DNA from: Flavobacteriaceae bacterium UBA1903
Lineage (GTDB): Bacteria > Bacteroidota > Bacteroidia > Flavobacteriales > Flavobacteriaceae
Direction: 5' to 3'
Assembly: GCA_002337605.1 (NCBI GenBank)
Contig: DDGL01000007.1
Span: 447,311 to 511,310 of the forward strand
Length of the DNA: 64,000 bases
Shown here piece by piece: positions 55,918 through 64,000 of this stretch (position 1 is its first letter; every line of letters starts with the position of its first letter). The notes under the pieces are model-generated. The model had not been told where the DNA came from and searched no databases. It saw only the letters and a program-made list of their open reading frames with translations. A program made the position numbers and the translations under genes.

Positions 55918-56427
55918 TTATAAATAACGCTCTTTTAAGATTGCTATGTGATGTTTTTCATGACCACAAATTATATACCCTGAAGCCCTTACTGAAAGTG
56001 GCGAATCACTAGCAAACCCCATTTGTTGGAGTATACTTTCAGAAAATGAAGAAAACAAAATAAGGGTTGCAGTGCGAACGGCCATGTATTCTTCTAATAA
56101 AGTATCCATGGTTCGATTGTTAGCATTTGAATGTAAAACAAACTCGTCTTGGTCAAACCCTTTTATTACAACATTTTCCGCCCTTGCAAACTGTAATGCC
56201 CGGTAAGCAAAAACACGCTCGGTATCAATTAAATGCAATAGTATTTCCTTGGGAGTCCATTTGCCTTCGGCGTAGCGGTACTCCAGTTTTGCGTCAGGAA
56301 TTGCTTCGAAAAAGTCATTTGTTTCTAGCATTCCCTCGGCTAGGCCTTGTAATAAAGGTTTAGCAAGTGCTTTATCTACATATCTTTTATAATATGTATT
56401 GAATTCTTTTTCTGAGATTTGTTCCAT
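55918..56427 (-). CDS. DinB family protein
   Basis: A 169-residue four-helix-bundle protein of the DinB/YfiT-like metal-binding superfamily. Expected metal histidines appear in LLHLIDTERVFAYRAL (about residue 66) and near the C-terminus in CGHEKHHIAIL. Members include thiol-S-transferases and many proteins of unknown role. Confidence 0.85.
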   Translation of the reverse strand: MEQISEKEFNTYYKRYVDKALAKPLLQGLAEGMLETNDFFEAIPDAKLEYRYAEGKWTPKEILLHLIDTERVFAYRALQFARAENVVIKGFDQDEFVLHSNANNRTMDTLLEEYMAVRTATLILFSSFSESILQQMGFASDSPLSVRASGYIICGHEKHHIAILKERYL

Positions 56428-56500
56428 AAGTAGTGTGATAGTTTTGAATCTCTAAGATACTCAATTCAACGTTACTTATAGAAATGATGGAGAAGTAAGT

Positions 56501-57649
56501 TTAGCCTTCAATAAAAGTTTTAAGCACCCCAACTACATAATCAATTTCATCCTTTGTATTGAAACTTGAGAATGAAAAACGAATGGAAGGTTTCATCATA
56601 TCTTCTTCTGAAAGGATTTCTGTCAGGACATGAGACCCTTTGGAACTCCCACTCTGGCATGCGCTCCCTCTTGAACACGCAATTCCGTGCAAATCCAACT
56701 GAAACAAAAGCATCATAGCTTTCTCTGGTGAAATTGGCAAACAAACATTAAGTAGTGTGTAGGTACTTCTGGTGTTGTCATCGCAAGAGCCATTAAATTG
56801 AACTCCTGGAATTTCAGAAGTCAATTTCTCCTTAAAATAATCTTTAAGATCCGTAATATAAGCCCGCTCTTTATCGAGATTCTGATAGGATATTTTTAAC
56901 GCTTCGGCCATTCCTGCAATTGCATATACCGCTTCTGTACCTGCACGAAGTCCTCTTTCCTGAGCACCTCCAAAAATTAAAGGTTTTAATCCTGTATTTT
57001 TCCTTATAAAAGCAAAACCAGCTCCTTTAGGGCCATGAAATTTATGTGCTGCTACCGCTGCGAAATGAACTGGAATTTCAGCAAAATCTACTTCGTAATG
57101 CCCAACAGATTGCACTGTGTCGCTATGAAAGAGTGCGTTATATTTTTCACAAAGTAATGCAGTTCGTTTTATATCGAGGATATTCCCTACTTCATTATTT
57201 ATATGCATGAGACTTACGAGTGTCTTGTGACTTGTGTCACTAAGTAATTGCTCTAAATGCTCATAATTTACATGACCGCAGTCGTCCAGCTTCACATACT
57301 CCACTACAATATTGTGCTTTTCCTTCATTTCATTGATAGCATACAGAACAGCGTGATGTTCAATCTTACTAGAAATAATACGAGTTACTCCACAATCTCT
57401 TACGCAGCTATTTATAATGAGGTTGTCCGCTTCGGTCCCTCCGGATGTGAAAATAATTTCGGCAGCTGTTACATTTAAATGTTTTGCAATTTCTTTACGG
57501 GCATTTTCCAATAAAGATTTTGCCGATCTCCCATACGCGTGGGTAGAAGAAGGGTTTCCGTATTCAGTTTTTAAAACTTCAGAAATACAGCGAATCACTT
57601 CACTTCGTAGTTGGGTTGTAGCAGCGCTATCGAAATATACTTTTTTCAT
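56501..57649 (-). CDS. Cysteine desulfurase (IscS/NifS family)
   Basis: PLP enzyme that takes sulfur from cysteine for Fe-S clusters or tRNA thiolation. The 382-residue protein has HKFHGPKG with PLP Lys203, and a Cys-containing loop, CSRGSACQSGSSKGSHVL, in which Cys331 is probably the nucleophile. YFDSAATTQ at the N-terminus is typical. No iscU or suf genes nearby, so the sulfur acceptor is unknown. Confidence 0.93.
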   Translation of the reverse strand: MKKVYFDSAATTQLRSEVIRCISEVLKTEYGNPSSTHAYGRSAKSLLENARKEIAKHLNVTAAEIIFTSGGTEADNLIINSCVRDCGVTRIISSKIEHHAVLYAINEMKEKHNIVVEYVKLDDCGHVNYEHLEQLLSDTSHKTLVSLMHINNEVGNILDIKRTALLCEKYNALFHSDTVQSVGHYEVDFAEIPVHFAAVAAHKFHGPKGAGFAFIRKNTGLKPLIFGGAQERGLRAGTEAVYAIAGMAEALKISYQNLDKERAYITDLKDYFKEKLTSEIPGVQFNGSCDDNTRSTYTLLNVCLPISPEKAMMLLFQLDLHGIACSRGSACQSGSSKGSHVLTEILSEEDMMKPSIRFSFSSFNTKDEIDYVVGVLKTFIEG

Positions 57650-57816
57650 CTCAATTTAATGTTATCTAAAATAGAAAGATGAAACACCCGTTTATGTATT
57701 GAACATTACCAACAATATATAATGAAGCATTTCATACCCGCAAAAATACATTTTTATATAAAATTAAGTAATGCTAAATTGCAAAGAATTACGTTTCTTT
57801 ACCCTACTGAACAACT

Positions 57817-58695
57817 ATGTTTATGAGAAAAATATGTACATTTCTATTGCTTGCCACGTTCTTGTCTTCATGTGATGATGGCGATGTAATTATTACCAGT
57901 TTCAACTTCGAAGATGCCCCCCTTCAGTTTTGCGAAGGGGCCAATAGTTTGGTTTTTTTTAAAATAAACGATGCTAGTAACGAAAGCCTTTCTTTGCAAC
58001 TAAATGTGGAAGAAGACGCCTTTACGGAAAGTAGTACGCTAACCTTTCAATTGAATGAGTCTACCAACTTTATAAATTACCGGACTTTTGATGTCGCGCC
58101 TACAGCAACTTATTTTTGCAATAGCATCCCACCTACTTCCCCTGCTGTTCTACAGGACTATATTGGCACAGATGGAACTGCCACTATTACGGTAGAAGCA
58201 GTTTTTAATGACAATGACGGGATTGAAGAAGATAGTGACAGTGATCTGGATACAGATTTGGATGGCTTGTTGGATTATTACGATTTTGATGATGATGGCG
58301 ATAACGTACCCACAGCGCTGGAAATTGGGCCAGACCCAGATAACCCTATGGATACAGATGGAGATGGCACCCCGGACTACTTGGACGCAGACGACGATGG
58401 CGATACAGTACTTACACGAAATGAAGCAACCGAGGACGACATAAACCCAATGAATAATATTACAGACCCTAACGTTGGAGCAGATTATTTAAATCGTGCT
58501 GTTGCTGTGGAGACAATTATTGAAGTGTATATCGAACACGAATATGACTTTACAAGCAGCGCTGCACTACGTGTAAATAATGCAGTTTTCACAAATGGAG
58601 AAGAGCAGTTAACACAAGAAAGCCTGGATTTAGGAACTATAACAACTATTGCCACGGGCACCACACCTATTACCCCCGATTTTCCAGAGCTGTAG
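57817..58695 (+). CDS. Lipoprotein with acidic calcium-binding-type repeats
   Basis: A 292-residue lipoprotein ([12 protein letters not shown]..., lipobox LSSC; a second ATG two codons later is equally good). After a beta-rich region (20-130) come Asp-rich loops of thrombospondin-type-3 pattern ([43 protein letters not shown]; about 140-200), which typically bind Ca2+. Its 3' end overlaps the convergent Smr gene by 26 bases. Confidence 0.75.
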   Translation: MFMRKICTFLLLATFLSSCDDGDVIITSFNFEDAPLQFCEGANSLVFFKINDASNESLSLQLNVEEDAFTESSTLTFQLNESTNFINYRTFDVAPTATYFCNSIPPTSPAVLQDYIGTDGTATITVEAVFNDNDGIEEDSDSDLDTDLDGLLDYYDFDDDGDNVPTALEIGPDPDNPMDTDGDGTPDYLDADDDGDTVLTRNEATEDDINPMNNITDPNVGADYLNRAVAVETIIEVYIEHEYDFTSSAALRVNNAVFTNGEEQLTQESLDLGTITTIATGTTPITPDFPEL

Positions 58696-59227
58696 TATTT
58701 TGAACAATATAAACCTCTGTTGCACCTGCCCCGTACTTTCTGGGGTCTGCTTCATAATACTTTACAGCATCATAACGCCTGAAGAGGTATTCTAATTCTG
58801 TTTTTAGTACTCCTTCCCCAACCCCGTGGATAAATACTACTTTAGGAATTCGTTTTTTTATAGCAAAATCCAATTGTCTTTTTGCAGTATCTAATTGTAT
58901 GGTAAGCATTTCGTAATTTGAAAGTCGTGTAGCTCCCGTTAATTTATGGATATGAAGATCTACCTCCATGGGAGGAACGGTGCGCTCCTTAGACTTTACA
59001 ACCTTCTTCTTTTTTTTGGGCTTTATTTCGTTTTCTGAAAGCATTGCTGCCATATTTGCGGTGGCAGAGTTCTTTTTAAGTAAAGTACCTTCAACAATTA
59101 GCTCTTTTTTCTGAAAAGTCATGGGGAAACCATCTTCAGTTTCTAGTACAATAGTGTCACCATTTACTGAAATTACAATTCCTGTAATAGGTTCGTCAAT
59201 AGCTGAAACAGTATCTCCTTTTTCCAT
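58670..59227 (-). CDS. Smr domain protein
   Basis: A 185-residue protein: an N-terminal small beta domain (about 1-50; [20 protein letters not shown]), a Lys-rich linker (about 72-86) and a C-terminal Smr domain with VDLHIHKL and the [12 protein letters not shown] motif. Smr domains are nucleases or nucleic-acid binders. The layout is like the C-terminal part of a MutS2, without the ATPase. It overlaps the facing lipoprotein gene. Confidence 0.88.
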   Translation of the reverse strand: MEKGDTVSAIDEPITGIVISVNGDTIVLETEDGFPMTFQKKELIVEGTLLKKNSATANMAAMLSENEIKPKKKKKVVKSKERTVPPMEVDLHIHKLTGATRLSNYEMLTIQLDTAKRQLDFAIKKRIPKVVFIHGVGEGVLKTELEYLFRRYDAVKYYEADPRKYGAGATEVYIVQNTTALENRG

Positions 59228-59318
59228 AATAGCGTCAAAAATAGAACATAAAAGTTAGGATTCCAATGCGAATTGCTAACCCCTTCAAAATTAAATTTTT
59301 ACGATTTTTGTAGGAAAA

Positions 59319-59350
59319 TTGTGCTTATATGAAAATTATTTTTAAATTTA
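59319..59350 (+). promoter_or_regulatory. Possible promoter of the T9SS-type protein
   Basis: TTG (59319-59321), 21 bases, TAAATTTA (59343-59350), one base off the -7 consensus, about 50 bases before the chosen start. Confidence 0.4.
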
Positions 59351-59401
59351 GCGCGGAAAACGTAGCGTCGCCCCCTAATGCGCTGCCTTAAAAACCAAAT
59401 T

Positions 59402-61369
59402 ATGAAAAACCTACTACTCATACCAACTATGTTGTTGGTTTCAGCTATTTCGGTAGCTCAATTGTATGTTGCTCCCAACACTTCTGGGACACCATCAGAC
59501 TCTTACATTTATGTGAACGATCAAGTTCTTTTTGTTGAGGATGATGTAGAACTCGTTGAAAATACCGTAGACCCTAGTACAGAAGCAAGTATTTACCTAA
59601 GAAATGACTCTCAATTAATACAAGGAGAAAGCAATGGAGCCAATGCAGGCTCTGGATATATTTCTATATATCGTGAAAATCCTGGCAGTGATGCTTGGGA
59701 TTATACATTCTACGGATCGCCTGTAGGAGATATTTTTACAACTCCTGGCGCTACTGCTGGAAATATTAATTTTGGCATAAGGTCAATACACACTCCAATA
59801 TATAGTCCTGCAGCAACTGACTATAGTAGTCCTCTAAGTTTAACAGAAGGTAAGCAATCGCTTGCAATCACTAATCGGCAAGGTAGTTTTTACACTTCTA
59901 CAAATAATCTTGCAATTTCAACACGTTGGACCTACACCAGAACTTCTGGTACTGGAGCAAGATGGCAACGTATTTATAATAATAATGCAGTTCCAGCTGG
60001 ACGTGGCTTTATTATGAAAGGTGTAAACAGAGACGGAGCACCAAGTACTCACGATTTTGTATATGACTTTAGAGGAAGACCTAATAATGGTACTTTTACT
60101 CTAAATACCATTCCTCCTGTTGCTCCACTAACTACAGAACAAGTGTTAACAGGAAACCCATATCCGTCTGCTTTAGATTTAAACAGACTGTTTTTTGATA
60201 CCAAAGCAGGAGATCCAGACGGTACAGATACCTTTGAAAACTCTGAAATTAGTGAAATTAGATTCTGGGATGAAAACAGAGCCATAAACTCTCACCTTTA
60301 TGTTGATAATGAAGGAGGTTTTGGAACATGGGTGCCAGGTAGTAGTAATCCAGATGGTACTGTACCAGGAATGTCTACTGCTGCCCAATTTTATAATTAT
60401 GACGGTGCTGGAAACCCAACGACCCCTACAGGAGATTTTGGCGCTCTTTACGAACGTCGTTTTGCTCCAGTGGGACAAGGTTTTTATTTGAAAACCATAG
60501 ATTCAGATCCTAGTGATATGAGTACGGATCAAGTATTCATTAAAAATCAGTACAGACGTTTCATTAAAGAAGGTGCAGCAAATAACTCAGAATTTAGAAC
60601 GCCTGGCAATCCAACAGATGCTGATGTAGCTCCACGGGATCAAAGAATACCACAAATACGTTTATTCACTTATTTTAATGACACTCACTTTAGAGATATG
60701 CTGTTAGCATTTTCTGAAACAAGCACCGATTTTTATGACAGAGGAATGGACGCACGTCACCCTATGGATGCCGATTTCGGAGAGGCTTATTTTCCTTTGG
60801 ATGTAAATGGGAACGGTGATAAACGTGAAGAGTTTGTGATCCAAACCGTACCGTTTTCTGAAGAAAAAATGGTGCCTTATGCAGTCCTGTTAGACCGAGA
60901 AACTGAGATTACGCTGCAAGTGGTAGAAAAAGTTAAATTTAACAATGAAGTTCTTTTATACGATCAAGAGTTAGATACCTACACACAAATAAGTGGAAAT
61001 TCTACAGCATCAATTACATTGCCTGCCGGTAATCATACAGATAGGTTTTTTATTGTATTTAAAGGTGCGCAAGGTAATCCTTCAAGTGCTGACGTTGCTC
61101 AAAGAAGAGAGGCAGAAACTGGTAACGTAGATTTCTTCCAAAACAATACACTATCACAGTTAGAAATAATGAACCCTGAAGGGTACGATATTAAGTATGC
61201 TCATATTTTTGATATGACTGGAAAGCTTGTTACTACGAGAGCAGACATAGGTAACAGTACAAATTACAATATCTCTACCGCTACCATGGCAGATGGAGTA
61301 TATCTTGTAAAACTGGTAACTTCAGACAATATTTCAATAGACTATAAAGCTATTGTAACAAATAAATAA
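59402..61369 (+). CDS. Large secreted protein with probable T9SS type A tail
   Basis: A 655-residue protein when started at 59402 (MKNLLLIPTMLLVSAISVAQ, a clear signal peptide). The body is beta-rich and similar to many T9SS exported proteins with an unassigned N-terminal region. The last about 75 residues (IMNPEGYDIKYAHIFDMTGKLV ... MADGVYLVKLVTSDNISIDYKAIVTNK) fit the type A C-terminal sorting domain. It would cross the outer membrane through the system that PorQ serves. Function unknown. Confidence 0.85.
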   Translation: MKNLLLIPTMLLVSAISVAQLYVAPNTSGTPSDSYIYVNDQVLFVEDDVELVENTVDPSTEASIYLRNDSQLIQGESNGANAGSGYISIYRENPGSDAWDYTFYGSPVGDIFTTPGATAGNINFGIRSIHTPIYSPAATDYSSPLSLTEGKQSLAITNRQGSFYTSTNNLAISTRWTYTRTSGTGARWQRIYNNNAVPAGRGFIMKGVNRDGAPSTHDFVYDFRGRPNNGTFTLNTIPPVAPLTTEQVLTGNPYPSALDLNRLFFDTKAGDPDGTDTFENSEISEIRFWDENRAINSHLYVDNEGGFGTWVPGSSNPDGTVPGMSTAAQFYNYDGAGNPTTPTGDFGALYERRFAPVGQGFYLKTIDSDPSDMSTDQVFIKNQYRRFIKEGAANNSEFRTPGNPTDADVAPRDQRIPQIRLFTYFNDTHFRDMLLAFSETSTDFYDRGMDARHPMDADFGEAYFPLDVNGNGDKREEFVIQTVPFSEEKMVPYAVLLDRETEITLQVVEKVKFNNEVLLYDQELDTYTQISGNSTASITLPAGNHTDRFFIVFKGAQGNPSSADVAQRREAETGNVDFFQNNTLSQLEIMNPEGYDIKYAHIFDMTGKLVTTRADIGNSTNYNISTATMADGVYLVKLVTSDNISIDYKAIVTNK

Positions 61370-61375
61370 TTCCCT

Positions 61376-61663
61376 ATGACAAAGGGTCTTGAAGAGTATA
61401 TGTTGCCTTGTTTAAACAAGCAACTCTTCGGGATAGAATGTTTAGGCTGTGGCATCCAACGTGCCGCAGCCTTATTATTTAAAGGCGATTTTATAGCAGC
61501 GTTTAAAATGTATCCTGCTATCTATCCGCTTCTTTTGTTTCTACTCTTTATCCTATTCAATTTATTTATCAAAATTAAATATGCCGAAAAGGTTAAGATA
61601 ATTTTAGTAACTTTATCTATATTATTGATTGTAACCAATTACGTATTTAAATATATAATCTAA
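61376..61663 (+). CDS. DUF2752 family membrane protein
   Basis: A 95-residue protein with Cys motifs LPCLNKQLFGIECLGCGIQRAA (about 10-31, the DUF2752 CxGCG-type signature) and two hydrophobic helices (about 47-65 and 73-92). The family is common in Bacteroidota next to small CCC-motif membrane proteins, as here. Function unknown. Six bases after the T9SS gene. Confidence 0.85.
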   Translation: MTKGLEEYMLPCLNKQLFGIECLGCGIQRAAALLFKGDFIAAFKMYPAIYPLLLFLLFILFNLFIKIKYAEKVKIILVTLSILLIVTNYVFKYII

Positions 61664-61669
61664 CTAATC

Positions 61670-61990
61670 ATGGAAAAACAAAAACTCAATACTACTATAA
61701 TATACGTTTTGTCAGGCGTAGGATTTATTTGCTGCTGTATCCCAATTATTGGTATTATCCCTGCAATAATTGCATTTGTAATGGCCAATTCAAAACATAA
61801 GGAAGCCATGGCAAATCCTGAGAATTATGAAAACCCAGAGGCAATGAAAACAGCAAAAATAATAGCACTTGTTGTGGTGCTTATTAATGCATTATATCTT
61901 ATCTGGAGTATTATCTCGATTGTTACCATGGGTGGATGGGACGCATATATGGAAGAAACCCAACGTAGAATGGGAGAATTTGGATACTAA
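61670..61990 (+). CDS. CCC motif membrane protein
   Basis: A 106-residue protein with two membrane segments (about 8-38 and 63-88) and the triple-Cys signature FICCCIPIIGIIPAIIAFVMA in the first. Follows the DUF2752 gene by six bases; the pair is recurrent in Bacteroidota (from memory). Function unknown. Confidence 0.85.
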   Translation: MEKQKLNTTIIYVLSGVGFICCCIPIIGIIPAIIAFVMANSKHKEAMANPENYENPEAMKTAKIIALVVVLINALYLIWSIISIVTMGGWDAYMEETQRRMGEFGY

Positions 61991-62014
61991 TCCTTACTAA
62001 ATTCTATCACAACT

Positions 62015-62044
62015 AAAAAATGCGGCTTTAGAGCCGCATTTTTT
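62015..62044. terminator. Bidirectional terminator
   Basis: AAAAAATGCGGCT pairs with AGCCGCATTTTTT around a short loop; A- and T-tracts on both sides let it serve the CCC-motif gene and the convergent rocD. Confidence 0.92.
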
Positions 62045-62067
62045 AGTTTATATACTTTCTTAAAGAA

Positions 62068-63348
62068 CTATACTTCAAACTCTTTAAGGGTGTTACAAAT
62101 AATAGACACACATTCCAGTAGTTCATTTTCTGTCATCACTAAAGGTGGTGCAAACCTAATTATATTTCCGTGTGTAGGCTTAGCTAGCAGTCCGTTGTCA
62201 CGTAGTTTTAAACATATGTTCCACGCCGTATCGCTCTCTTCACTATCGTTTATAAGTATAGCATTCAGCAAGCCTTTTCCTCTAACTAATTCACAAATAG
62301 TACTGTTTGCAATGTATTCGTTCATTTTAGCTCTGAATAATTCGCCTAACGTATAAGCGTTTTCAGCCAGCTGTTCATCCTTTACAACATCTAAAGCAGC
62401 CATGGCAACAGCCGCCGCGATGGGGTTTCCTCCAAATGTAGAACCATGTGATCCTGGTGTAATTACATTCATTACAGGGTCATTTGCCAATACAGCAGAA
62501 ACCGGATAAGCTCCACCACTTAAGGCTTTCCCTAATATTAAAATATCTGGTTTTACTTCAGGCACACCGCTACAGTTTTTATTTTCACAGGTACAGTTTC
62601 CGCAGGTAGCCAATAAACGACCTGTCCTTGCTATTCCCGTCTGCACTTCGTCTGCAATAAATAATACGTTGTGTTTTTCACACAGTGCTTTAGCTTCTTT
62701 CAAATATCCCTCAGAAGGAACATAAACCCCAGCTTCTCCCTGAATAGGCTCTACAAGAAATCCTGCAACATTTTCATTGCTCTTCAGCGTATGCTCCAGC
62801 GCTTCTAAATTATCATATTCAATTTTAAGGAACCCTTGGGTATAAGGACCAAAGTTTGCTCGTGCTACTTCATCATTACTAAATGAAATAATAGTGGTTG
62901 TTCTTCCATGAAAATTATTTTCACAAACAATGATTTCGGCTTCATTCTCAGCAATCCCCTTTTTCTCATAAGCCCAGCGTCTGCAGATCTTTAAAGCAGT
63001 TTCAACAGCTTCAGCACCTGTGTTCATAGGTAGTAGCTTATCAAAGCCAAAGTACTCACTGGCATATTTTTCATACTTCCCCAGCATATCATTATGAAAT
63101 GCTCTTGAAGTTAAGGATAGTGTTTTGGCCTGTTCATACATTGCGTTTACAATAGCCGGATGACAATGCCCCTGATTAACTGCACTATACGCTGAAAGAA
63201 AATCATAATACTTTTTTCCTTCTACATCCCAAACGTACACCCCTTCTCCCTTGCTTAAAACCACAGGTAGTGGGTGGTAATTGTGGGCTCCGTACTTGTT
63301 CTCTAGGTCTATCGCCTGTTGCGATAACGATTTCTGTGTTACTGACAT
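62068..63348 (-). CDS. rocD: Ornithine-oxo-acid transaminase
   Basis: PLP enzyme of arginine/ornithine breakdown, converting ornithine to glutamate semialdehyde. The 426-residue class III aminotransferase has PLP Lys274 (ILGKALSGGAYP), DEVQTGIARTG and SAYSAVNQGH. A 16-residue Cys-rich insertion (249-264, CGNCTCENKNC) sits just before the PLP-lysine strand; the common bacterial and eukaryotic OATs lack it. Confidence 0.95.
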   Translation of the reverse strand: MSVTQKSLSQQAIDLENKYGAHNYHPLPVVLSKGEGVYVWDVEGKKYYDFLSAYSAVNQGHCHPAIVNAMYEQAKTLSLTSRAFHNDMLGKYEKYASEYFGFDKLLPMNTGAEAVETALKICRRWAYEKKGIAENEAEIIVCENNFHGRTTTIISFSNDEVARANFGPYTQGFLKIEYDNLEALEHTLKSNENVAGFLVEPIQGEAGVYVPSEGYLKEAKALCEKHNVLFIADEVQTGIARTGRLLATCGNCTCENKNCSGVPEVKPDILILGKALSGGAYPVSAVLANDPVMNVITPGSHGSTFGGNPIAAAVAMAALDVVKDEQLAENAYTLGELFRAKMNEYIANSTICELVRGKGLLNAILINDSEESDTAWNICLKLRDNGLLAKPTHGNIIRFAPPLVMTENELLECVSIICNTLKEFEV

Positions 63349-63408
63349 AACATTAAAATTTAAAGTAAAAAAATAAAAAATTCCTTCTGTACCTTTATTC
63401 TTTCTTAA

Positions 63409-63426
63409 TCCCGATACATATCGGGA
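63409..63426. repeat. Palindrome TCCCGATA-CA-TATCGGGA
   Basis: An 18-base near-perfect palindrome in the rocD-rlmD divergent region; similar CCCGATA hairpins occur widely in flavobacterial intergenic DNA (from memory). Only one copy seen here. Confidence 0.6.
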
Positions 63427-63517
63427 CGAAAATTCAGCGGAGGAGAGAAATCATCCTTGAGCGCAAATTACTAAAAATGCTGTAGAATTGTAAACAAATC
63501 ATAGTACTTTTGCCGCT

Positions 63518-64000
63518 ATGGGAAGAAGAAAAACCAATAGAGTAATCCTTGAAGATCTTGAAGTAATAGACGCAGGCGCTAAGGGCAAGGCTGTAGCCAG
63601 AGCTGCAGATGGCCGTGTAGTGTTTATTAATAACGCTGTACCTGGCGATATTGTGAACGTACAAACTACAAAAAAGCGGAAAGCATATTACGAAGGAACT
63701 GCAATTTCAGTTTCTAAGCTTTCAGACAAACGCGTTGAACCTATTTGTCAGCATTTTGGAATCTGTGGAGGTTGCAAATGGCAACATATGGGCTATGAAC
63801 ATCAATTATACTATAAACAAAAAGAGGTTGTAAATAATTTAACCCGTTTAGGACATCTGGAACTTCCGGAGGTCTCCCCTATTTTAGGTTCTGCTGAACA
63901 GTACTTCTACCGTAATAAAATGGAATTCTCTTTCAGTAATAACAAATGGCTTACATTAGAACAAATTAGAAGCGACGTCCAGATAGAAAACAAGAATGCC
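63518..64000 (+). CDS. rlmD: 23S rRNA (uracil-C5)-methyltransferase RlmD, N-terminal part
   Basis: Only the first 161 residues are inside the window; the gene continues past the right edge. It opens with MGRRKTNRVI, a TRAM domain (about 10-65), then the Fe-S-cluster Cys set in EPICQHFGICGGCKWQHMGY (Cys86-type spacing C-x5-C-x2-C). This matches the RumA/RlmD type enzymes that methylate U1939 with SAM. A TACTTTTG -7 box (63505-63512) lies immediately upstream; the nearest TTG is too close. Confidence 0.9.
   Translation, partial: MGRRKTNRVILEDLEVIDAGAKGKAVARAADGRVVFINNAVPGDIVNVQTTKKRKAYYEGTAISVSKLSDKRVEPICQHFGICGGCKWQHMGYEHQLYYKQKEVVNNLTRLGHLELPEVSPILGSAEQYFYRNKMEFSFSNNKWLTLEQIRSDVQIENKNA

Noticed and set aside
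63434..63664. Minus-strand frame overlapping the start of rlmD
   Set aside because: Antisense to a clear TRAM-domain reading of rlmD.

Overview
The window looks like chromosomal DNA from a marine-type member of the Flavobacteriaceae (Bacteroidota). Evidence: low-GC coding sequence; promoters of the Bacteroidota form TTG-N17-23-TAnnTTTG (clearest before rpsA and the his operon); almost no Shine-Dalgarno sequences; type IX secretion genes porQ and porX plus a secreted protein with a probable T9SS tail; a fused lpxC-fabZ gene; and a bifunctional hisB and hisIE. No rRNA, tRNA, CRISPR array, transposase or phage gene was seen.

Layout. 1-1.7 kb: a secreted amidohydrolase flanked by inverted copies of a short repeat. 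1.8-9.3 kb: housekeeping genes, mostly minus strand (rpsA, cmk, porQ, lon), with one plus-strand META-domain lipoprotein. 9.5-12.5 kb: a sigma factor/membrane protein/two beta-repeat envelope protein operon. 12.5-16.1 kb: corA, a LytTR membrane regulator and an S41 protease. 16.2-24.1 kb: a complete minus-strand histidine operon, hisG-D-C-B-H-A-F-IE, preceded by a leader peptide with four consecutive His codons and an attenuator terminator; a broken four-helix-bundle gene lies between hisF and hisIE. 24.2-28.1 kb: OmpA-like protein, HhH-like protein, sodium:solute symporter and a small lipoprotein. 28.2-34.5 kb: SPFH protein, a VWA/BatA-like membrane protein, fabG, sucD, an NTF2-like protein and an LpxD-like acyltransferase. 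34.6-41.5 kb: a leucine-repeat lipoprotein with a paralogue scrap beside it, then efp, lpxA, lpxC-fabZ, lpxD and an HD phosphohydrolase. 41.6-43.7 kb: porX and tsaE.

43.9-49.8 kb is the most accessory part: a small lipoprotein overlapping a membrane protein gene, a TPR-AraC regulator, a 525-base hairpin-rich gene-free stretch, then four poorly known secreted or lipid-anchored proteins. 49.9-59.2 kb returns to metabolism (ald, proline dehydrogenase, aroB, PfpI, BrkB, DinB, cysteine desulfurase, Smr). 59.4-64 kb: a large T9SS-type secreted protein, two small membrane proteins, rocD, and the start of rlmD, which runs off the end.

The best-supported regulatory finding is the his leader peptide and attenuator. 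The least explained material is the 43.9-49.8 kb cluster with its structured intergenic region, and the inverted integron-like repeats around the first gene. Functions given for unknown proteins are inferences from visible motifs only; no database search was possible.
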